Shown: positions 57,925 through 64,000 of the stretch, piece after piece
Layout of the letters: every line of letters begins with the position of its first letter
How positions within the stretch are numbered: position 1 is the first letter of the stretch
Assembly: GCA_907165275.2 (NCBI GenBank)
Contig: OU015655.1
Location: 322,501-386,500 of the forward strand
Source: Zygaena filipendulae
Lineage: Eukaryota > Arthropoda > Insecta > Lepidoptera > Zygaenidae
Length of the DNA stretch: 64,000 nt
Direction: 5' to 3'
Program-made: the position numbers and the translations under genes
The notes under the pieces: model-generated
Told to the model about the DNA's origin: nothing
Seen by the model: the letters and a program-made list of their open reading frames with translations, nothing else
Databases searched by the model: none

Positions 57925-58020
57925 TAATAATAATAATAATCCACTTCACAATACACAAATCTACTTGATCACACAGTAAGCTTATTAGCTAGCTTGTGTC
58001 CTGGAAACCAAGCAAACGTG
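57925..58020. repeat. (TAA)n-CCACTTCACAATACAC repeat
   Basis: A TAA run followed by CCACTTCACAATACACAAAT, CTACTTGATCACACAGTAAG and GCTTGTGTCCTGG, matching 47660-47760. Confidence 0.55.
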
Positions 58021-58058
58021 GTATATACTACATAGAATTACATATATATATATATATA

Positions 58059-58557
58059 CACACCGGCAGAATTAGCGGAACATAAAAAGGCAGAGTATAG
58101 AAATAATTACGTATATATATTATAACAAATAATAATTAGACGTGAAGTAATAAATTAATATACATCTTTTAACACTTTAAAAGTTTGTAATTAAATTATT
58201 AAATTTTATTTAAAATAATAATAAAAAAAACACTTTTTCTCTAATTTGTGGGCACACAAATAATGTTGCAAATTAAAGATTACTGTGATTTTAACACTAA
58301 ATAAATGAAAGATTAATAACGTGTATTTCCCCTTCGTGATTCAACTTTTATTTGCAACATTGTCTGTGTTCTCACAAACTAGAGATTTTTTTTTTATTTT
58401 GATTACTTTTAATAAAATTCAACTAAAAACTTCTTAAAGTCGATGTTAAAAGGTGTATATTAGTTTATTACTTCATGCCTGATAATAATTTGTTTTAATA
58501 TATACGTAATTATTTCTATACTCTGCCTTTTTATGTTCCGCTAATTCTGCCGGTGTG
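58059..58557. mobile_element. 499-bp full-length palindromic element
   Basis: The termini CACACCGGCAGAATTAGCGG and CCGCTAATTCTGCCGGTGTG are perfect inverted copies that continue at least to TTACGTATATAT (about 58 bp). The interior remains imperfectly complementary almost to the centre; for example TTGTGGGCACACAAATAATG near 58245 faces ACATTGTCTGTGTTCTCAC near 58360. The flanks are TA-rich, consistent with TA duplication. Non-coding. Confidence 0.8.
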
Positions 58558-58683
58558 TATATATATAATACTATAGATATGTAAACACTGCTCATAGTTG
58601 GGTCAAAAAAAAATAAGTTAGTTGCGGGCGCGTTTTGCGGTAAATTCTCCGACCGATCGATCGAAGCACATAGACTAAAAGTC

Positions 58684-58870
58684 TATACTAACATTATAAA
58701 GAAGTAAAGTTTTTGAGTTTGTGACGTTGTAGGGGGTAATCTCTGGATCTACTGAACCGATTTTGAAAATTGTTTTACCAATAGAATGCTTGTGTTCCTG
58801 AGTGTCAAAGAGTACTTTTGGTGGGGTGGGGTAGGGTGAAACCGCCGGCACAGATAGTATAATACAGGGG
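58684..58870 (-). repeat. Family A repeat copy
   Basis: CTATACTAACATTATAAAGA, GTTGTAGGGGGTAATCTCTG, GATCTACTGAACCGATTTTG and GGTGAAACCGCCGGCACAGA. Confidence 0.65.
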
Positions 58871-59023
58871 GACAGCTAGTGGAATATAGATAAATAAATT
58901 TTCATACTAACACATACAACAATGTACCATTTATCGTTGCACGCGATCAACAAACTAGTTGGTTGTCTTGTCTTGTTTTGACAAACAGTTTGGATACCCA
59001 TAATTTTTGACGGCTTTTTAGCT

Positions 59024-59205
59024 GTTCCCCGCGGTTTCACGCACGGTAATTTCGGAGTTTCCGCGGGAATCTCTGGATAAAAAGTACGTGTCCTATGTCC
59101 TTCTCTGTACCCCTGTTAACGTGCATGCAAAATTTCGTGATGATCAGTTAAGACGTGAAAGCGTAACAAACAAACAAATTAATAAAATACAAACTCACTT
59201 TCGCA
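59024..59205 (+). repeat. Family A repeat copy
   Basis: TAGCTGTTCCCCGCGGTTTC, TATGTCCTTCTCTGTACCCC, GCAAAATTTCGTGATGATCA and GTGAAAGCGTAACAAAC. The expected tail is replaced at 59211 by the next fold-back element. Confidence 0.75.
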
Positions 59206-59210
59206 TATTT

Positions 59211-59713
59211 TATCCCATCAAAAACATAAATGTGAAAGTGGAAGTCAAGTTCAGTATTAAGCTTAGTTGTCGACTTCACCGACAAAAGAATTGATATCTA
59301 AATAGGTGTCAAGTTCTGTAGATAATCCTGAAATATATTCAAAGGAGCATACTACTTGACTAGTCTTCACACACAAGTTATCTTATATTTGGCTACAAAG
59401 TATAGTATAAATATTTTTGATATTGCCTTGTTTTTACCAGCAAACGAAATATTAAAGGGGTAATATCTATTGACCTTACAGTATAAAATCAGTAACTTGC
59501 TCATAATAATATAAAGAAGATACATAATTTGACTAGTCAAAGATAACTTGAATGTGAAAACTAGTCAAGTTGTATGCTCCTTTGAATATATTTCAGGATT
59601 ATCTACAGAACTTGACACCTATTTAGATATCAATTCTTTTGTCGGTGAAGTCGACAACTAAGCTTAATACTGAACTTGACTTCCACTTTCACATTTATGT
59701 TTTTGATGGGATA
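59211..59713. mobile_element. 503-bp fold-back element with arms of about 158 bp
   Basis: The left arm (59211 to about 59368) begins TATCCCATCAAAAACATAAA, and the right arm (about 59556-59713) is its near-perfect inverted copy ending TTTTTGATGGGATA. The spacer is about 190 nt. TA at both outer ends suggests a TA target duplication, as with Tc1/mariner-type elements. It is inserted into the tail of the family A copy at 59024. Confidence 0.85.
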
Positions 59714-60121
59714 TCACTGCTTTTTGTACAGAAACTATTAGTAGGTACTTATTCATAATAAAATTAATACCAAATGGTTTTTGTTAATTTACTGTATTTC
59801 CCTATTTGAGAGTTTATGATTAGTATTGACATGTATAATATGTGAAATAATTTTTGAGTTATGAGGGGGTCAAAAGTGGCTCCAAATGAACGTCTAAGGT
59901 GCATATAAACTTCCTAGAAGAATCGCAGTTATTGAAGCATCTTCAATAATTTGCATATGTCGGCTATTTATGACGTATGCAGGCGCGGTCACAGCCTGAA
60001 AGTTTGAAGGGGGCTTTAATAACAAAATTGTTTATTTATTTATTTATTGTCACACCAACAGCAATTGGCAATTGTCAAGTAAATTAGACTTTATTGCACA
60101 ATACACAATTTTACTACAGAC

Positions 60122-60330
60122 TAACGGTTGCCCGCGGTTTTACCCACGCTAATTTTGGAGTTTCCGTAGTAATTCCCAGATAAAAACCCCTACCCTACCC
60201 TACCCTATGTCACTCAGGACTACCGCAGCTTCTTATATGTGAAAGAATTTCTGAAATCAGTCTAGTAGTTTTTGAGTTTACTTGTTATAAATAGAAAAAA
60301 ATACAAATCTTTTCTCTTTAGGTATAATCA
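60122..60330 (+). repeat. Family A repeat copy (variant 2)
   Basis: ACGGTTGCCCGCGGTTTTAC, CCACGCTAATTTTGGAGTTT, four CTACC units (60190-60209), CCTATGTCACTCAGGACTAC and TAGTTTTTGAGTTTACTTG. Confidence 0.7.
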
Positions 60331-61905
60331 TCCGTTTACACTTTTTACAAATGAACTGTTTCAAGTACTTTCCAACAAGACAGCCGGCTTGTACATACAC
60401 GTGTTGTACGTGTGTGCGTATCTTGAGGTTGACAAGTTGGTATAATATTAGTATAGACACGTATGATTGGGTGGAGGGGTCATGTCCCCTCTGTGACCCA
60501 CCCCCCTCCCCCCTTTCGGAACGCGCCTTTATGTATGTCTCTATAATCAAAAATAATCAAAATCATCTATGCAGCACAAATTAACTAGACTTATGTCTAA
60601 AGAAAGCTATGCAGTACCTGTACAGTTACTGTTCGAGGCTTATACGTCGCCTTCGTAAGCGGACAAAAAAGCATCCCAAGCAGAAGAAGAAGAAGAAGCA
60701 TCCTAAGCCTGCATGGCTGACCTTATATGAGTGGATAACTGTGAGTCTGTGACATGCCCTCTACTGGGAGACATATTTTCGACAATGCCTTTTGATCATT
60801 GCGAGATTTCTTCTCAGCAGATATGTCGTCACCTTTATGATATCCGACGATAATGTACATACGGAGTTTAATTCCATACCGAACCGTCTCTATCCACAAG
60901 TGGTTTTATACTTGAAAAAGAATTATTCATCTTTTTTACATACAGAACTTTCTATGTCAAATGTCAATAATATGTAATGGATGTTTCCGTAAACTGATGA
61001 AAATATTCACAGATATTCATTAATTATATTCTACGTAAAACAAACTCTGATTCACTTTTAACTTGAGAATAACTAGTTTTATAGGTATAAACCAGTGAAA
61101 ATAGGAAAATTCGCGCTGACAACGAATGTATTTGACTCAGTTTAATTGAGTGACGTAAAATACATCATTTAAGAATATTTAAATTCTGATTAGCCAGTTG
61201 CATACTAAAATACTTAACTTTGTTATATTACCTTCTTAATAGGAAAAATCTAAAAACTTTAACTATTAATAATTATATTTTTTTTTTTAAGTTTTTCCAG
61301 TTTTCAGATTTTTCCCTTTGTTTACGCCTAAAAGCCTACCTTAATGCCAAATATCAAGTTCCTAAGTCATCTGGAAGTGCGTTATAATTTTGGTCTATAG
61401 GTCAGTCAGTGATAAAAATCACGATTTTTGGACGTTAATATCTAAATAACCGTTGGAGCTGTGCTTATGAAATTTGGAGCACATATTTATCTCGCGAGTC
61501 TTAATACATGAGCCAAATTAGACATGTTTATGTAAAATAGTTTTGGAATTATGAGCGGGTGAAAAGTGGCTCCAAATGGTTCGTGTAATATTACACACGG
61601 TGCTGCTTGTCAGTTCTGTCTGCTTGAACTTGACTTGACACGCTGACCGCGTGTCTAGATAGTATTAGTAAGGATGACTTGACAAAATAAATATTTTAGT
61701 TTCATCATATTGACCACTCTTAACATGTTGGACACGAAAATTTTCTTTCACATTGAGATTGAACCACTAAGAATTTGAAAGAACTCATCGTACTTGGTTA
61801 TTTTTATCTATAAACTGTAATTCCACATTCTTGTCTCAGTGGATCTCATATAATCTAGATCTATGTGATACGCTCTCACGCCGTAACCTAGCCAACTGTT
61901 CATTG
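60331..61905. other. Non-coding stretch with a diverged repeat pair
   Basis: The string GTTATGAGGGGGTCAAAAGT then GGCTCCAAATGAACG (about 59861-59895) recurs as ATTATGAGCGGGTGAAAAGT and GGCTCCAAATGGTTCG (61550-61582). An (AGA)n run lies near 60682-60698. No gene is supported. Confidence 0.35.
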
Positions 61906-62012
61906 GGAAATTATGCATGTAACACGTTGTCAGGGGTACAGAAAAGGACAAAGGGTACTTTTTGTTTCGTAATCCCTGCGGGAACTCCGACTAAAACCAT
62001 GGGAAATAGTTA
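61906..62012 (-). repeat. Family A repeat, partial copy
   Basis: ATTATGCATGTAACACGTTG, TCAGGGGTACAGAAAAGGAC and GGTACTTTTTGTTTCGTAAT, ending near AATAGTTAGTA. Confidence 0.55.
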
Positions 62013-62873
62013 GTACATTACATTACAATCACAAGTTGCACCAATTACGAATTGGACCATTTTCGATTTGGACGAAATGCGCCCGAACGAAATAAATACT
62101 CATATCTCCTCCAATATCTGCCACCCCGCGCCTCCTCGCGCCGTGCCGCGCCGCCTGCGAGCGGAGGACTTCTTTTCCTCATTGTGTCATTCACCTGATT
62201 CACGCACGAGCCACGACCCGACGCGCGACCGTTTTGTAGCCACAACGTATAATGTAAACTCTTTACGCGACTCGGGCACAAACGACGCGCATACCTGAGC
62301 TTTGGGCTTTATTCACTGTGACCATAGCGCGCGTGCCCGTAACGCGAACACACAACGCTCTAGATGGCCAGAAACTCACAAATTAGTATTACGTACGCCA
62401 TAAAGACAGTTGCCTGTGTACCTCTGGGTATTTGGGGAAAACAAATTGTGGTGCGATAACGTAGCACGGCGTGTTGTGGTCGTAGCGGAACAGAGCTCTG
62501 CAGCTGCAGTAATATTTGCCCACGTGAATGCGGCACTTGGCTGCTGATTTGTGTATTCCATTTAAACGTAGTCGACAGACATCAGCTCTGTTATAATTAC
62601 GTATAGATGATGTTTTTAACCCCAGCACGGTCCAGGCGTTGTGCAGAACGGCCTGGACATAGTATGAGCATCCCCCGGGATTGCGGCGGGCAGCCTCGCT
62701 ACCTCCCCGCCCCACTACGCCCCACCCCGCCCCGCGCCCTTCCCCGCCTTCCCACGCTATTTATAACATTAATTGCTATTGTAATAACAGCGTCCTAATT
62801 ATAGACGAGGGTACAGTCAGTGACGAAAATTAAGCCACTCGGTACCGGACCTTAGACTAGGTAGATTCGGACT
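62013..62873. other. Non-coding stretch with GC-rich patches
   Basis: GC-rich at 62120-62350 and 62660-62760. Open frames overlap on both strands (62045-62281, 62389-62715) without recognisable domains or splice sites. Confidence 0.3.
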
Positions 62874-63832
62874 AGGGATGCCACCTTTTTTTGGAAAAAA
62901 TATAGTATTTTTCCGAAAAAAGATGCAAAAATATAGTACTTTTGGAAAATGCAGGGAAAAATTATTGAAACTACTTACATATTTTTCTTCTTCTTCTTTA
63001 ATATTAATAATAGCGTCTATAATTATAATTTTCCAATGACAATGTTTCTTTGAAATAAAAATCTCTTCATCTACTTCTTCAATTATGGCGAAACGCCAAT
63101 GATAATGTCAGATTGTTCCCCAAGTTAAAACATGGGTCTCTACAGCCAGTTTCCTGCTCAGGAGAACGATTTTTGAATCGCTCGAATATCTTATGTGAAA
63201 TCAATTCACATGTGAAATTCAATTCACTGAATCCCATTTTGTCATATTTTTGAATTATTCGTGTTGCTGTTTTCTGAAACTCCTTTAGATTTGTTTCATT
63301 TGACGCAGAATATTTAAAAACCGGAAGGTAACTTTCACAGATTTCATAAAACGGATTTACTTAATCGGACTTAAAACGAAACGTTCTTAATGTTGTGAAA
63401 CTATCAATCATGTCAAATTATGAAAATGACATTATGCCACTAAACGTCAAACTTTCGATCGATGAATTCAAACAAGAGTGGTCCGACCCACTCGTTGCAG
63501 AATTCACGTGCAATGACATTTCAAAAATACAATTTCACACATTCGCATGCGAATCTTGCGATTCCGTGTGTGAATAGCAATTCGAGCGATTCAAAAATCG
63601 ATCTCCAGGGTCCAAAATAGATGCTGAAAAGTGACTGAAATAACGAAGACAAACGTGACACGCGTGTTTTCGGTACGGCTTTCACTCGTCAACAACCTCA
63701 TACATATTTTTTTTAATCATTAAGTACATAAGGCAGCATTTTCGACAGTTGACGTTTTGTTGCCGCGTATGCATTTCGTTCTGAGCTGCGGGTGCGTTCC
63801 GGACCAATCACAGTTAATATAAAAAAGCGCGA
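62874..63832 (+). mobile_element. Family X element, longest copy, with a nested TIR element
   Basis: It starts AGGGATGCCACCTTTTTTTG and AAAAATATAGTATTTTTCCG. It contains CCCAAGTTAAAACATGG, CAAAATAGATGCTGAAA and GTTTTGTTGCCGCG and ends near CGTTCCGGACCAATCACAG and TAATATAAAAAAGCGCG. It is interrupted at about 63162-63608. No transposase or reverse transcriptase frame is visible. Confidence 0.6.
63162..63608. mobile_element. 447-bp TIR element nested in family X
   Basis: CGATTTTTGAATCGCTCGAAT (63169-63189) and its exact inverted copy (63581-63601) bound the core, and the match extends outward through GGAGA/TCTCC with a mismatch. Inside is a 60-codon frame (63395-63577; MKLSIMSNYENDIMPLNVKL...) with no recognised domain. 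The corresponding place in the 51828 copy is uninterrupted. Confidence 0.7.
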
Positions 63833-63842
63833 CAGGCTAGTT

Positions 63843-64000
63843 TCCTAAATTTTCTTTTTTAATCCGTTTTGTAGATTATTAAAAAATATTGGACACGTAT
63901 TTTTTTAATTTTTTATGTAACCAAAAAATAACGGAGATATATCAAGTCGAAATTTCACATGACGTCACGCCTCGCTACAGTTTGTTCGCACGTTATAGCG
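63843..64000. mobile_element. Family K TIR element, truncated by window end
   Basis: TTTTGTAGATTATTAAAAAA, TATTGGACACGTATTTTTTT, AACGGAGATATATCAAGTCG and TGACGTCA (63960-63967) follow the order of the copies at 13125 and 41827. Confidence 0.7.

Noticed and set aside
60190..60209. CTACC units as telomere-like repeat
   Set aside because: Only four units, internal to a family A copy, and insect telomeres are usually TTAGG; simple microsatellite.

Overview
The window looks like nuclear DNA of an insect, most likely a butterfly or moth. It is AT-rich and has intron-containing genes with GC-rich exons. Many short repeats resemble those common in lepidopteran genomes, including one family whose sequence reads CCGCGGTTTCACCCGCG and then runs down to a tail like TTTATAATATTAGTAGGAT. 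There is no bacterial or viral gene organisation. The species call is inference; exon structures and repeats are read directly from the sequence.

The genes all lie in the first 16 kb. A six-exon minus-strand gene (2072-6796) encodes a 248-residue OCIA-domain protein of the Asrij/OCIAD1 family. A second minus-strand OCIA-domain gene (9414-10149, 149 residues) lies just upstream and shares the same internal exon length and intron phases, so the two are tandem paralogues. Divergent from it on the plus strand is a three-exon gene (10710-12755) for a 505-residue protein I do not recognise. It has a signal peptide, a charged and low-complexity middle and a hydrophobic C-terminal tail, and its first intron appears to be a GC-AG intron. 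Further along are a probable orphan coding exon (about 14218-14481) and a clear first coding exon (15618-15717). The rest of that last gene is not recognisable here, so everything to its right is probably intron or intergenic DNA.

From about 16 kb to the end I see no convincing host exon. The region is packed with degraded mobile DNA: over 30 copies or fragments of the dispersed lepidopteran-type repeat in both orientations, a tRNA-derived SINE, and a LINE 3' fragment. There is also a Ty3/gypsy-like gag fragment and several terminal-inverted-repeat (MITE-like) families, three of them with visible or possible target duplications. Four large fold-back elements stand out: 8841-8967, 26231-26615, 58059-58557 and 59211-59713.

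Points most worth a second look: a 76-nt miRNA-like hairpin in an asrij intron, a perfect 358-bp tandem duplication, a composite repeat ending in a long hairpin that recurs at two loci, a MITE family with 4-bp target duplications, about ten TGACGTCA (CRE-type) octamers carried largely by repeats, and a TATA-plus-initiator promoter on the plus strand inside an asrij intron.
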